Shown one piece after another: positions 16,181-25,118 of a DNA stretch of 64,000 nt. Position numbers and translations under genes: made by a program. Positions within the stretch are counted from its first letter, which is position 1. Every line of letters begins with the position of its first letter. The stretch lies in the NCBI GenBank assembly GCA_018828145.1, contig JAHJWO010000050.1, positions 60,347 to 124,346 of the forward strand, in the 5' to 3' direction. The notes beneath the pieces were generated by a model. It searched no databases. It was not told where the DNA came from and was given only the letters and a program-made list of their open reading frames with translations. The DNA comes from Alphaproteobacteria bacterium (GTDB lineage: Bacteria > Pseudomonadota > Alphaproteobacteria > Rhizobiales > Devosiaceae).

Positions 16181-18271
16181 ATGACTACCATCACTGCGGC
16201 GCCCAGCGCCGAAGAGGCCGTTGAAGGCCTGCCCCCCGGCTTTGGCGCGGGCATTATGGGCCGCGTCGCCTTCGGGATCGCCATCGCCTTTGCCCTGTTC
16301 CAGCTGTGGAGCGCCGCCTATGGCACGCTGCCCAGCCAGGTGGTGCGGGCCATGCATGTGGCCTTCCTGCTGCTGCTGGGCTTCGGGCTGGTCGGCAACC
16401 TTGTCGCCAGGACCATGTGGGGCAAGGTGTTCTTCTGGGGCCTGGGCGTGCTGGGCTTTCTCACCGGCGTCTATAACTGGGTGTTCTACGCCGACCTGCT
16501 CAAGCGCAGCAGCTTCCTCACGCCATTCGACCTGACGGTAGGCACGGTGACGATCGTGCTGGTCTTCGAGGCGGCCCGCCGACTGATGGGCCTGCCGCTC
16601 GCCGTCATATCGGGTCTCTTCCTTGCCTACTGTTTTTTCGGGCAGTACATGCCCGGCCCCTTCGTGCATCGGGGCTATGACTTTGCCCAGATCGTCGAGC
16701 ATTTCGGCTTTGGCACCGAGGGTATCTACGGCACGCCGGTCTATGTCTCCTCCGCCTATATCTTCATCTTCGTGGTCTTCGCCGCCTTCCTCGAACGGGC
16801 AGGCATGCTGACCCTGTTCAACGACTTTGCCCTGGGGCTGGTCGGGCATTGGCGCGGCGGTCCGGCCCAGGTCTGCACGGTCTCGTCCGCGCTGATGGGC
16901 ACGATTTCGGGCTCGGGCGTCGCCAATGTGGTGGCCAGCGGCCAGTTCACCATTCCGCTGATGAAACGGTTCGGCTTCCGTTCGGAATTTGCCGGTGGCG
17001 TCGAGGCGACGTCATCGATGGGCGGGCAGATCATGCCACCGATTATGGGGGCGGTCGCCTTCATCATGGCCGAGACGCTGGACGTGCCCTATAGCGCCAT
17101 CGTCATGGCCGCGATCATTCCGGCGGCGCTGTATTTCGCCACCTGCCTCTGGGTCGTGCATCTGGAATCGGGCAAGGCGGGGCTCAGCGGCATGAGCAAG
17201 GCCGAGCTGCCCAATCCCTGGCATGCCGTGCGCGATCACTGGCCGCTGGTGCTGCCGCTGGCAGCGCTGATCTACCTGCTGTTCGCCGGCTACACGCCGA
17301 TCTTTGCCGGCACGATGGGGCTGGCGCTGGTTGTCGTGCTGATCCTGGGAACGCCGCTGGCGGCGGCCATCGGGCCGCGGGCATTCCGCTATGCCTTCTG
17401 GATCGCGCTGGGACTGGCTTCAGCCGCCTTCCTGCAGTTCGGCGTCAACCTGCTGATGCTGGTGATCGGCGCGCTGGTGGCAGCCTGCATCTTCGTCAAG
17501 GGAGGCATGCAGACGCTGGTCATCGTCCGTGATTCCCTCGCCGAGGGAGCGCGCAATGCGCTGCCCGTGGGTATTGCCTGCGCGGTGGTCGGTATCGTCA
17601 TCGGCACGCTGACGCTGACCGGCATTGCCTCCACCTTTATCGGGGCGATCATCCAGATCGGCGAGAACAACCTGTTCCTCTCGCTCGTGCTGACCATGCT
17701 GACCTGCCTCGTCCTGGGCATGGGCATTCCCACCATCCCCAACTACATCATTACCTCGTCGCTGGCCGGTCCGGCTTTGCTGGAGCTGGGCGTGCCGCTG
17801 CTGGTCAGCCACATGTTCGTCTTCTATTTCGGGATCATGGCCGACCTGACCCCGCCGGTGGCTTTGGCCTGTTTCGCGGCCGCCCCCATGGCCAAGACGT
17901 CGGGGCTCAAGATCTCGCTGCAGGCCACCAAGCTGGCCGCTGCGGGCTTCATAGTGCCCTTCATGGCCGTCTATACGCCCTCCCTGATGCTGCAGGATGG
18001 CGGCGCCATCGCGGCCAGCTTCGGCTATCCGGTGGAGGTGGTCTATATCGTGCTCAAGACGAGCCTGGCCATCGGGCTGTGGGGCGTCGCGGTGGTGGGC
18101 TATCTCTTCGCGCCGGCCAATGTGCTCGAGCGCCTTGCCTGTTTCGGGGTCGGGGTGCTGCTGATGCTGGCGCTGCCATGGACGGATGAAGCGGGCTTCC
18201 TGCTGGCTGCCCTGCTGATCGGCCAGCACTGGTGGCGCGCGCGCCAGCCACGGCTGGACGCGGTGTCCTGA
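16181..18271 (+). CDS. TRAP transporter permease, fused small (4TM) and large (12TM) subunits
   Basis: The 696-residue, very hydrophobic protein has the DctQ-like four-helix part at about 25-150 fused to a DctM-like large subunit (about 150-690). Family motifs include SGSGVANVVASGQFTIPLM, GGQIMPPIMGAVAFIMAE, GMGIPTIPNYI and ADLTPPVALACF. Such 4TM/12TM fusions pair with TAXI binding proteins and use sodium-driven transport. A GGGAGGAAATCC ribosome-binding site precedes the ATG, and the stop overlaps the DUF1850 start (TGATG). It works with the protein at 15164-16117. Confidence 0.95.
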   Translation: MTTITAAPSAEEAVEGLPPGFGAGIMGRVAFGIAIAFALFQLWSAAYGTLPSQVVRAMHVAFLLLLGFGLVGNLVARTMWGKVFFWGLGVLGFLTGVYNWVFYADLLKRSSFLTPFDLTVGTVTIVLVFEAARRLMGLPLAVISGLFLAYCFFGQYMPGPFVHRGYDFAQIVEHFGFGTEGIYGTPVYVSSAYIFIFVVFAAFLERAGMLTLFNDFALGLVGHWRGGPAQVCTVSSALMGTISGSGVANVVASGQFTIPLMKRFGFRSEFAGGVEATSSMGGQIMPPIMGAVAFIMAETLDVPYSAIVMAAIIPAALYFATCLWVVHLESGKAGLSGMSKAELPNPWHAVRDHWPLVLPLAALIYLLFAGYTPIFAGTMGLALVVVLILGTPLAAAIGPRAFRYAFWIALGLASAAFLQFGVNLLMLVIGALVAACIFVKGGMQTLVIVRDSLAEGARNALPVGIACAVVGIVIGTLTLTGIASTFIGAIIQIGENNLFLSLVLTMLTCLVLGMGIPTIPNYIITSSLAGPALLELGVPLLVSHMFVFYFGIMADLTPPVALACFAAAPMAKTSGLKISLQATKLAAAGFIVPFMAVYTPSLMLQDGGAIAASFGYPVEVVYIVLKTSLAIGLWGVAVVGYLFAPANVLERLACFGVGVLLMLALPWTDEAGFLLAALLIGQHWWRARQPRLDAVS

Positions 18272-18651
18272 TGCTGTGCATCGCCGCGGCAGGTCTGGTC
18301 ACGGCGATGGCCACCACCAGCTTCACGCTGGGCTGGACGCATTCGGTCGAACAGACGCAGTGGGAAGAGCGCTGGCGCATCGAGAATGGCCGGCTCATCA
18401 TCGTCTCGGCCAGTGTCGAGGGATCGGGCGCGGGGATCGCCATTCCCGAGGATGCGGTGTGGGCGGATGGGGTCTGGACCTATCGGCCCGCCCTGCCGCC
18501 ACTGCGCAGTCTCAACCTGGCGGCCTCCGGGGCGACGGGCGCGGGCTGGAGCCTCTGCGGTGAGGACGGGACGTGCCGCGAGCTTGGCGGCGAGGCCGGC
18601 ATGCCGGTTCGGCTGTGGGTGGCTCCGGTCTGCGAGGCCCCGGCGGAGTAA
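18271..18651 (+). CDS. DUF1850 domain protein, TRAP accessory
   Basis: The product has 126 residues with a short hydrophobic N-terminus (about 1-20) and the DUF1850 pattern FTLGWTHSVEQTQWEERWRI, followed by a beta-rich body with two cysteines near the end. The start at 18271 is chosen for its one-base overlap with the permease stop. DUF1850 genes commonly follow TAXI-type TRAP permeases; their molecular role is not established. It is the last gene of the sigma-54 operon and converges with the LuxR-type gene after only 4 bases. Confidence 0.8.
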   Translation: MLCIAAAGLVTAMATTSFTLGWTHSVEQTQWEERWRIENGRLIIVSASVEGSGAGIAIPEDAVWADGVWTYRPALPPLRSLNLAASGATGAGWSLCGEDGTCRELGGEAGMPVRLWVAPVCEAPAE

Positions 18652-18655
18652 GGTC

Positions 18656-19252
18656 TTAGATCGCGCCGGGCGGGTCCTGCCGATGGTATGAGGCGGAGAA
18701 CCAGGCGACCAGTTCGGCGGTGTTGCGCACGCCGATGCTGCGCATCATGCGCAGGCGGTGCGCCTCGATGGTCCGCTTGCTGAGGCCGATTTCGGCGGCT
18801 ATGGCGGCATTGGTCTTGCCCTGCGCCACCAGGGTCAGGATTTGCCGCTGCCGCCCGGTCACCGTCGCCTCGGTCACCGGGCGGTTCATCGGCTCGAAGC
18901 AGTAGAGCGCTTCGGCAAAGGGGTCGACGCCATGGCGCGAGCGGCCATTGACCCGGCACCAGAAGCGGCGGCCGCCGGCACCCTCCATGATGCGCTCGTC
19001 ATAATAGACCTGGCCGCCCGGCAGGTGGCTGCGCCACATCTGGCCGGTGCGCACGAAATCGGCGAGCGCGGGATAGAGGCGGGAGAAGCTCTGGTCGATC
19101 AGCTCCGCGCGCACGAAGCCGAACAGGGCGGCAAATTCCCCGTTGCAGTCGCGGATGATGCGATGGGTGGCAAACACCATGGGGACCGGAATGTCGGCCA
19201 GCGCGAAGCGCATGGCGGTGGCTTCCGTGCTTGGGGAGAGGGGTGTCGGCAT
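18656..19252 (-). CDS. PAS-LuxR family transcriptional regulator
   Basis: The protein has 198 residues: a PAS-like sensor domain at about 10-120 and a LuxR/FixJ-type helix-turn-helix at about 130-190 (RQRQILTLVAQGKTNAAIAAEIGLS is the conserved region). There is no receiver domain. The ATG at 19252 has no clear ribosome-binding site; an internal ATG at 19213 has GGAAG upstream and is an alternative start. It is divergent from the ketone-body genes across about 75 bases that contain the palindrome GTATAAATAC (19256-19265), so it may control them, itself, or both (inference). The ligand of the PAS domain is unknown. Confidence 0.85.
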   Translation of the reverse strand: MPTPLSPSTEATAMRFALADIPVPMVFATHRIIRDCNGEFAALFGFVRAELIDQSFSRLYPALADFVRTGQMWRSHLPGGQVYYDERIMEGAGGRRFWCRVNGRSRHGVDPFAEALYCFEPMNRPVTEATVTGRQRQILTLVAQGKTNAAIAAEIGLSKRTIEAHRLRMMRSIGVRNTAELVAWFSASYHRQDPPGAI

Positions 19253-19328
19253 AGCGTATAAATACGACTAACGGGCCGCTTCGGACAAGGCCTAACCTTG
19301 CCTGCAACGGGGTGCTGCGGGGAGCGGC

Positions 19329-20084
19329 ATGGCCGATATCAAACAAGACAGGCGAGGAGGACGGGCTTTGCAAAAGGTCTATGCGGACGCAACGGCGGCC
19401 ATGGCCGGCGTGCTGGCGGATGGAATGGTGATCATGTCGGGCGGCTTCGGCCTCTGCGGCATTCCCGAGGCGCTGATCGCGGCGATCAGGCAGTCGGGCG
19501 CCAAGGACCTGACGGTCATTTCCAACAATGCGGGCGTCGATGGCGTCGGTCTGGGCACGCTCTTGGAGACGCGGCAGATCCGCAAGATGATCTCGTCCTA
19601 TGTGGGCGAGAACAAGCTCTTCGCCCAGCAGTTCCTGTCAGGTGAGCTGGAGCTGGAATTCACCCCGCAGGGCACGCTGGCCGAGCGCATCCGGGCCGGC
19701 GGCGCGGGCATTCCGGCGTTTTTCACCAAGGCGGGCGTGGGCACGATCATTGCCGATGGCAAGGAAGTGCGCAGCTTTGACGGCGAGGATTTTGTGATGG
19801 AGCGTGGGCTGGTGGCCGATGTCGCCATCGTCCATGCCTGGAAGGGCGATGCCGAAGGCAACCTCGTCTATCGAAAGACGGCGCGAAACTTCAATCCGAT
19901 GATGGCGACGGCTGGCAAGGTGACTATTGCCGAGGTCGAGCACCTGGTCGAGGTGGGCGAGATCGAGCCCGACCAGATCCACACGCCAGGCATTTTCGTG
20001 TCGCGGCTGGTGCATGTGCCCAACCCGGTCAAGCATATCGAACAGCGCACGGTACGGCCCCGCGCCATGGCGGAGGTGAACTGA
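19329..20084 (+). CDS. scoA: 3-oxoacid CoA-transferase subunit A
   Basis: A 251-residue protein of the class I CoA-transferase family. The glycine-rich N-terminal motif [14 protein letters not shown] and [11 protein letters not shown] are typical of subunit A of succinyl-CoA:acetoacetate CoA-transferase. It activates acetoacetate by moving CoA from succinyl-CoA, jointly with subunit B downstream. The ATG at 19329 gives an unusually long N-terminus. A TTG at 19368 with GAGGAGG seven bases upstream yields a start (Met-Gln-Lys-Val-Tyr) that matches my memory of homologues and may be the true one. The stop overlaps the subunit B start. Confidence 0.92.
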   Translation: MADIKQDRRGGRALQKVYADATAAMAGVLADGMVIMSGGFGLCGIPEALIAAIRQSGAKDLTVISNNAGVDGVGLGTLLETRQIRKMISSYVGENKLFAQQFLSGELELEFTPQGTLAERIRAGGAGIPAFFTKAGVGTIIADGKEVRSFDGEDFVMERGLVADVAIVHAWKGDAEGNLVYRKTARNFNPMMATAGKVTIAEVEHLVEVGEIEPDQIHTPGIFVSRLVHVPNPVKHIEQRTVRPRAMAEVN

Positions 20085-20743
20085 TGGCCTGGACCCGCGA
20101 ACAGATGGCGGAACGCGCGGCGCGCGAACTGCAGGACGGCTTTTACGTCAATCTCGGCATCGGCATTCCGACGCTGGTGGCCAATTACATTCCCACGGGC
20201 ATCGACGTGCGGCTGCAGAGCGAGAATGGCATGCTGGGCATGGGGCCGTTTCCCTTTGAGGGCGAAGAGGATGCGGACCTGATCAATGCCGGCAAGCAGA
20301 CCATTACCGAACTGCCGATGACCAGCTTCTTTTCCAGCGCCGACAGCTTCGGCATGATCCGGGGCGGGCATATCGATCTTTCGATCCTCGGCGCCATGCA
20401 GGTGGCCGAGAATGGGGATCTCGCCAACTGGATGATCCCGGGCAAGATGGTCAAGGGCATGGGCGGGGCGATGGATCTCGTCGCCGGCGTCAAGCGCGTC
20501 GTGGTGGTGATGGAGCATGAGGCCAAGGGCGAGCCCAAGCTGCTCAAGGCCTGCACCCTGCCACTGACCGGGCGGCGCGTCGCCGACATGGTGATCACCG
20601 ATCTGGGTGTCTTCACGCTGGAGCGGCGGGGTGAACCCAGCATGGTGCTGATCGAATTGGCCGAGGGGGTGAGCGTGGACGAAATCACCGCAAAGACCGA
20701 GGCGCAATTCACAGTTGGACAGAACCTCAAGGTGCCGGCATGA
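20084..20743 (+). CDS. scoB: 3-oxoacid CoA-transferase subunit B
   Basis: A 219-residue protein with the subunit B hallmarks: [15 protein letters not shown] near the N-terminus and the catalytic glutamate in QSENGMLG (Glu47), which forms the glutamyl-CoA thioester. It completes the CoA-transferase with subunit A. Translational coupling on both sides (overlap with subunit A, and overlap with the thiolase start) implies fixed stoichiometry. Together with the thiolase it converts acetoacetate to two acetyl-CoA. Confidence 0.94.
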   Translation: MAWTREQMAERAARELQDGFYVNLGIGIPTLVANYIPTGIDVRLQSENGMLGMGPFPFEGEEDADLINAGKQTITELPMTSFFSSADSFGMIRGGHIDLSILGAMQVAENGDLANWMIPGKMVKGMGGAMDLVAGVKRVVVVMEHEAKGEPKLLKACTLPLTGRRVADMVITDLGVFTLERRGEPSMVLIELAEGVSVDEITAKTEAQFTVGQNLKVPA

Positions 20744-21915
20744 GCGACATCGTCATTGTCGGGGCGGCGCGGACCGCGGTTGGGGCCTTCATGGGCGGTC
20801 TCTCGACTGTGCCCGGACACGAACTGGGTGCCACGGCGATCGCCGCGGCGCTGCAGCGCGCCGGGGTGGAGGCCGGCGAGGTCGATGAGGTGATCCTCGG
20901 GCAGGTGCTGACGGCGGGGGCGGGGCAGAACCCGGCCCGGCAGGCGGCGATGCGCGCTGGCGTGCCGCAGGGCGCCACCGCCTGGAGCCTCAACCAGGTC
21001 TGCGGCTCGGGCCTGCGCGCGGTCGCGCTCGGCATGCAGCAGATTGCGGCAGGTGATGCGCGGATCATCGTCGCGGGCGGGCAGGAATCGATGTCGCTGG
21101 CGCCGCATTGCCAGCACTTGCGGGCACCGGCAAAGATGGGGCCGGTCACGCTGGTCGATACCATGATGGTCGATGGGCTGATCGACGCCTTTGGCGGCTA
21201 CCATATGGGGATCACGGCCGAGAATGTGGCCCGGCAGTTCGGCATCGACCGGCCGGCGCAGGACGGTTTTGCTCTGGCCTCGCAACAGAAGGCGGCCGCG
21301 GCGCAGCAAGGCGGGCGGTTCAAGGCCGAGATCGCGCCGGTGACGGTCAAGACGCGCAAGGGCGATGTGGTTGTCGATAGCGACGAATATATCCGCGCTG
21401 ATACCAGTGCCGAGGCGCTGGCCAAGCTCCGCCCGGCCTTCGACAAGGAGGGGACGGTCACGGCCGGCAATGCCTCGGGGATCAATGACGGGGCGGCTGC
21501 CCTGGTGCTGATGCATGCCGACGAGGCGGCGCGGCGCGGGCTGGCGCCACTGGCGCGCATTGCCGGCTGGGCGACGGCGGGCGTCGATCCTGCAGTGATG
21601 GGCACGGGGCCGATTCCGGCCTCGACCAGGGCGCTGGCCAAGGCGGGCTGGAGCGTTGCCGATCTCGACCTGATCGAGGCCAATGAGGCTTTTGCCGCGC
21701 AGGCCTGCGCGGTCAACCAGGCGATGGGCTGGGATCCCGACAAGGTCAATGTCAATGGCGGCGCCATTGCCATTGGCCATCCGATCGGGGCCTCGGGCGC
21801 GCGGGTGCTGGTAACGCTGCTGCATGAACTGGCGCGGCGTGGTGGCAACAAGGGGCTGGCGACGCTGTGCATCGGCGGGGGCATGGGCGTTGCGCTCTGC
21901 GTCGAGCGGGTGTGA
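20740..21915 (+). CDS. Acetyl-CoA acetyltransferase (thiolase)
   Basis: The 391 residues match thiolase family length. The acyl-accepting cysteine is Cys88 in [14 protein letters not shown], followed by GGQESMS. The C-terminal half has [19 protein letters not shown] with its catalytic His, and [11 protein letters not shown] with the second catalytic Cys. It cleaves acetoacetyl-CoA to two acetyl-CoA, or runs in reverse for polyhydroxybutyrate synthesis. Its place after the CoA-transferase points to the degradative direction. It overlaps the subunit B stop by 4 bases. Confidence 0.95.
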   Translation: MSDIVIVGAARTAVGAFMGGLSTVPGHELGATAIAAALQRAGVEAGEVDEVILGQVLTAGAGQNPARQAAMRAGVPQGATAWSLNQVCGSGLRAVALGMQQIAAGDARIIVAGGQESMSLAPHCQHLRAPAKMGPVTLVDTMMVDGLIDAFGGYHMGITAENVARQFGIDRPAQDGFALASQQKAAAAQQGGRFKAEIAPVTVKTRKGDVVVDSDEYIRADTSAEALAKLRPAFDKEGTVTAGNASGINDGAAALVLMHADEAARRGLAPLARIAGWATAGVDPAVMGTGPIPASTRALAKAGWSVADLDLIEANEAFAAQACAVNQAMGWDPDKVNVNGGAIAIGHPIGASGARVLVTLLHELARRGGNKGLATLCIGGGMGVALCVERV

Positions 21916-21981
21916 TGCCGTTGCCCCGGCCATGAGCGGGGACTAGACTCGCCCATCCGAGCAAGGGAAACGAGACCGGCC

Positions 21982-23397
21982 ATGGCGCCCATACCGACAA
22001 CCGAACGCTGGCCGGCGGCCAATGGGCTGGCCAGCATCGAAGAGGCGGTGGGTGCCTTCAGCCTGCTGCGGGATTTCTTCGAAGGCGCCATCATCGTCGA
22101 TGCGCAGACGCGCATCACCTGGATGGACAAGCGCTATCGCGAACTGCTCAAGCTGGCGCCCGATTTCGATCCGATCGGCCTGCCGGTGGAAGACATCCTG
22201 CCCCATTCGCTGCTGCGCCGCGTGGTGGAGACCGGGCGGCCGATCCTGCTCGACATCATGAACTTCGACGACCGCCAGTTCGTCGTCTGCCGCATTCCGC
22301 TCAAGGATGAAGCGGGGGCGGTGGAAGGGGCGATCGGCTTCGTCTTCTATGACAATGTCGATTATCTGGCGCCGATCCTCGACAAGTTCGAGGCGCTGCA
22401 GAAGCAGCTCACCAGGGCACAGGCGGCGCTGACGCGGGAGCGGCAGACCAAATATTCGCTGTCGAGCTTTGTCGGCCAGAGCGAGGCGGTCAAGGAACTC
22501 AAGGCCATGGTTCGGCGCTTCGCCCTCAGAGATGGGGCGGCGCTCATCCTGGGGGAGACCGGCACCGGCAAGGAACTGCTGGCCCATGCCATCCACCAGC
22601 AGTCGGACCGGGCCGACGGACCCTTTGTGGCCGTCAACATGGCAGCCGTGCCCGAGGCCCTGCTGGAGGCCGAGTTCTTCGGCGTGTCGCCCGGCGCCTA
22701 TACCGGCGCCGACAAGAAGGCGCGGCAGGGCAAGTTCGAACTGGCGCATGGCGGCACGCTGTTTCTCGACGAAATCGGCGACATGCCGCTGGGCATCCAG
22801 GCCAAGTTCCTGCGCGTGCTGCAGGAGGGCGAGATCGAGGCGCTGGGCTCCAATACGGTCAAGAAGATCGACGTGCGCATCATCGCCGCGACCTCGCAGG
22901 ACCTCGAAGCCAAGATTGCCGACAAGAGCTTTCGCGCCGACCTCTATTATCGCGTCGCGGTATTGACCGTGCATGTGCCGCCGCTGCGGGAGCGCCGCGA
23001 GGATATGGCGCTGCTCTGCGAGACCCTGCTGGAGCAGACCATGCGGGCAGGAGACCAGCGCGGTTGGGAGATCACGCCCGAGGCGGTGGCCCTGCTGCAG
23101 GCCCATGCCTGGCCGGGCAATGTGCGTGAATTGCGCAATGTGCTGGAGCGGGCTGCCGCCCTGGCGCCGAGTGAAGTCATGGATGCCGGGGTCATCAGCC
23201 GGGCGCTGCCGCCGGGCGTGGCGCGGTCGGGCACGCCGCGGCAGGGGCTGGCCAATGCCGTGGCGGATACCGAGCGACAGGCAATCCTTGATGCGCTCGA
23301 GGCCACCGGCGGCCAGAAATCGGCCGCCGCCCTGCGGCTCGGCGTGTCGCGCTCGCAATTCTACGAAAAGCTCAAGCGCCACAATATCACCCTCTGA
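21982..23397 (+). CDS. PAS-containing sigma-54-dependent transcriptional activator
   Basis: The protein has 471 residues: an N-terminal PAS-like domain at about 15-125, a coiled linker near 130-155, an AAA+ domain at about 160-390 with Walker A GETGTGKE and Walker B GTLFLDEIGD, and a Fis-type DNA-binding helix-turn-helix at the end (RLGVSRSQFYEKLKRHNI). The sigma-54 loop is GAYTGA, an accepted variant of GAFTGA. There is no receiver domain, so activity is probably set by a ligand at the PAS domain. A 20-bp palindrome starts two bases after its stop and a sigma-54-like promoter follows, so its probable target is the 3-hydroxybutyrate dehydrogenase/ABC operon. Confidence 0.93.
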   Translation: MAPIPTTERWPAANGLASIEEAVGAFSLLRDFFEGAIIVDAQTRITWMDKRYRELLKLAPDFDPIGLPVEDILPHSLLRRVVETGRPILLDIMNFDDRQFVVCRIPLKDEAGAVEGAIGFVFYDNVDYLAPILDKFEALQKQLTRAQAALTRERQTKYSLSSFVGQSEAVKELKAMVRRFALRDGAALILGETGTGKELLAHAIHQQSDRADGPFVAVNMAAVPEALLEAEFFGVSPGAYTGADKKARQGKFELAHGGTLFLDEIGDMPLGIQAKFLRVLQEGEIEALGSNTVKKIDVRIIAATSQDLEAKIADKSFRADLYYRVAVLTVHVPPLRERREDMALLCETLLEQTMRAGDQRGWEITPEAVALLQAHAWPGNVRELRNVLERAAALAPSEVMDAGVISRALPPGVARSGTPRQGLANAVADTERQAILDALEATGGQKSAAALRLGVSRSQFYEKLKRHNITL

Positions 23398-23398
23398 T

Positions 23399-23418
23399 CT
23401 GTCCGGACTTCCGGACAG
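23399..23418 (+). promoter_or_regulatory. Activator-binding palindrome upstream of bdhA
   Basis: CTGTCCGGACTTCCGGACAG has perfect 9-bp arms around a 2-base centre. It is centred about 108 bp before the predicted sigma-54 start, the usual distance for an enhancer site, and begins two bases after the activator gene's stop. Confidence 0.8.
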
Positions 23419-23489
23419 TGTCGTGTCCGCCGTACATGTCCTGCCGTCTGCTCTGCCGGAAAACGCCCGGATTGCGGGCATTCCGCGCT

Positions 23490-23505
23490 TGGCACGGAAC
23501 TTGAT
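23490..23505 (+). promoter_or_regulatory. Sigma-54-type promoter of the bdhA-ABC operon
   Basis: TGGCACGGAACTTGAT has a perfect -24 half and correct spacing. The -12 half is TTGAT instead of TTGCW, so one base of the invariant GC is changed. The start of transcription is predicted near 23516. The flanking activator gene and palindrome support the call despite the mismatch. Confidence 0.75.
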
Positions 23506-23556
23506 AGGTAGCTGGCAAAAGACCGGGCCCATTGAAGGCCCGCTACAGGGTGGAGC

Positions 23557-24336
23557 ATGACGACAAAGCGCGTGGCACTGGTCACAGGCTCGACGAGCGG
23601 CATTGGCCTCTCGATCGCCAGCAAGTTTGCGGCGATGGGGTATGACGTGGCGATCAACAGCTTCGAGGCGGAAGCCGAGGTCGTGGACGCATTGCGTTCG
23701 GTGGCCGGCAATGGCGCCAATGTGCGCTACTTCCAGTCCGACCTGGCCGCCAATGGCGGTGGTTATGACCTGGTCGGCGAGGTGGTCTCCGCCTTCGGAC
23801 AGCTCGATGTGCTGGTCAACAATGCCGGCGTGCAGAAGGTGGCGCCGATCGAGGACCTGCCGCCCGCCGATTGGGATCGCATCGTCGCGGTGAGCCTCGA
23901 TTCAGCGTTTCACACCATCCGCGCCGCGCTGCCGGGCATGACCGGCCGCGGCTGGGGCCGCATCATCAATATCGCCTCGGCGCATGGCCTGCGTGCCTCC
24001 CCGTTCAAGTCGGCCTATGTGGCAACCAAGCATGCCGTGGTCGGGTTGACCAAGGCGGTGGCGCTCGAAACGGCGGAGAAGGGCATTACCGTCAATGCCA
24101 TCTGCCCGGGCTATGTCTGGACGCCGCTGGTCGCCGCCCAGGTGGCCGACCAGGCGCGGGTGCATGCCATGAGCGAGGAGCAGGTGATGCGCGAGGTGAT
24201 CCTGGCGCCGCAGCCGACGCGGCAATTCGTGCAGCCCGAGGAAATCGCCGAACTGGCCGCCTATCTCTGCGGCGACCTGGCCCGCTCGATCACCGGCTCG
24301 GCCATTTCCATAGATGGCGGATGGACAGCCCGATGA
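23557..24336 (+). CDS. bdhA: 3-hydroxybutyrate dehydrogenase (short-chain dehydrogenase)
   Basis: A 259-residue short-chain dehydrogenase/reductase with the cofactor motif TGSTSGIG, NNAG, and the catalytic Tyr154-x3-Lys158 in SAYVATKH. The signatures NIASAHGLRASPFKSAYV, AICPGYVWTPLV, PQPTRQFVQPEE and SGSAISIDGGWTAR-like C-terminus are specific for D-3-hydroxybutyrate dehydrogenases. It oxidises 3-hydroxybutyrate to acetoacetate with NAD+, feeding the CoA-transferase and thiolase encoded upstream. It is the first gene after the sigma-54 promoter and overlaps the ATPase gene that follows (ATGA). Confidence 0.93.
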   Translation: MTTKRVALVTGSTSGIGLSIASKFAAMGYDVAINSFEAEAEVVDALRSVAGNGANVRYFQSDLAANGGGYDLVGEVVSAFGQLDVLVNNAGVQKVAPIEDLPPADWDRIVAVSLDSAFHTIRAALPGMTGRGWGRIINIASAHGLRASPFKSAYVATKHAVVGLTKAVALETAEKGITVNAICPGYVWTPLVAAQVADQARVHAMSEEQVMREVILAPQPTRQFVQPEEIAELAAYLCGDLARSITGSAISIDGGWTAR

Positions 24337-25118
24337 GCGCAGCCATGACACAACAGAATGCACCGAAAGCCGACGTGATCCTCTCCGCGCGCGGCCTGAC
24401 CAAACGCTTTGCCGGCTTCGTTGCGGTCAACGATGTCGATCTCGATGTGCAGCGTGGCTCGATCCATGCGCTGATCGGGCCCAATGGCGCGGGCAAGACC
24501 ACCTGTTTCAACCTGCTCACGAAATTCCTGCAGCCCAGCGCAGGCACCATTACGCTGAATGGCCGGGACATTACCCGCATGCCCTCCGCCGATATTGCGC
24601 GGCTGGGCCTTGTGCGCTCGTTCCAGATTTCGGCGGTGTTTCCCAAGCTTAGCGTGCTGGAAAATGTGCGCATCGCGCTGCAGCGGCGGCGCGGCGACAG
24701 CTTCGACTTCTGGCGCTCCCAGAAGGTGCTGCATGAACTCTATGCCGAGGCGATGGAGCGCGTCGACGAGGTGGGGCTGTCGAGCTTTACCCATGAGACG
24801 GCGGGCGAATTGAGCTATGGCCGCAAGCGGGCGCTGGAGATCGCGACCACGCTGGCGCTGGAGCCGGAAATGCTGCTGCTGGACGAGCCGATGGCCGGCA
24901 TGGCGCAGGAAGACGTGGCGCGCATTTCGGCGCTGATCCGCAAGATTGCGGCCAATCGCACCATCCTGATGGTGGAGCACAATCTTTCGGTCGTGGCCGA
25001 CCTTTCCGACCGCATCACCGTGCTGGCCCGGGGGCAGGTGCTGGCCGAGGGGCCCTATGAGGCGGTCTCGAAGGACCCGCGCGTCATCGACGCCTATATC
25101 GGAGCGGGCCATGAGTGA
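24333..25118 (+). CDS. livG: Branched-chain-type ABC transporter ATPase, LivG-like
   Basis: The 261-residue ATPase shows Walker A GPNGAGKTTCFN near 48-56, the LivG-type signature ELSYGRKRALEIA, Walker B MLLLDEPMAGM and an H-loop VEHN. The start at 24333 is set by the ATGA overlap with bdhA. LivG and LivF together drive importers of the branched-chain amino acid/amide/carboxylate class. Because the gene follows bdhA on the same transcript, the imported substrate may be 3-hydroxybutyrate or a related short-chain acid rather than an amino acid (inference). Confidence 0.92.
   Translation: MSAAMTQQNAPKADVILSARGLTKRFAGFVAVNDVDLDVQRGSIHALIGPNGAGKTTCFNLLTKFLQPSAGTITLNGRDITRMPSADIARLGLVRSFQISAVFPKLSVLENVRIALQRRRGDSFDFWRSQKVLHELYAEAMERVDEVGLSSFTHETAGELSYGRKRALEIATTLALEPEMLLLDEPMAGMAQEDVARISALIRKIAANRTILMVEHNLSVVADLSDRITVLARGQVLAEGPYEAVSKDPRVIDAYIGAGHE

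Noticed and set aside
12545..16849. A 1434-codon open frame on the minus strand
   Set aside because: It is antisense to the kinase, response regulator and TAXI-TRAP genes, which have clear domains and ribosome-binding sites. Long antisense frames are common in GC-rich coding DNA, and the translation shows no domain.
19280..19305. A possible sigma-54 promoter before the CoA-transferase genes (AAGGCCTAACCTTGC)
   Set aside because: The spacing between the GG and GC elements is one base short and the -24 half is poor, so it does not meet the standard of the other two promoters.
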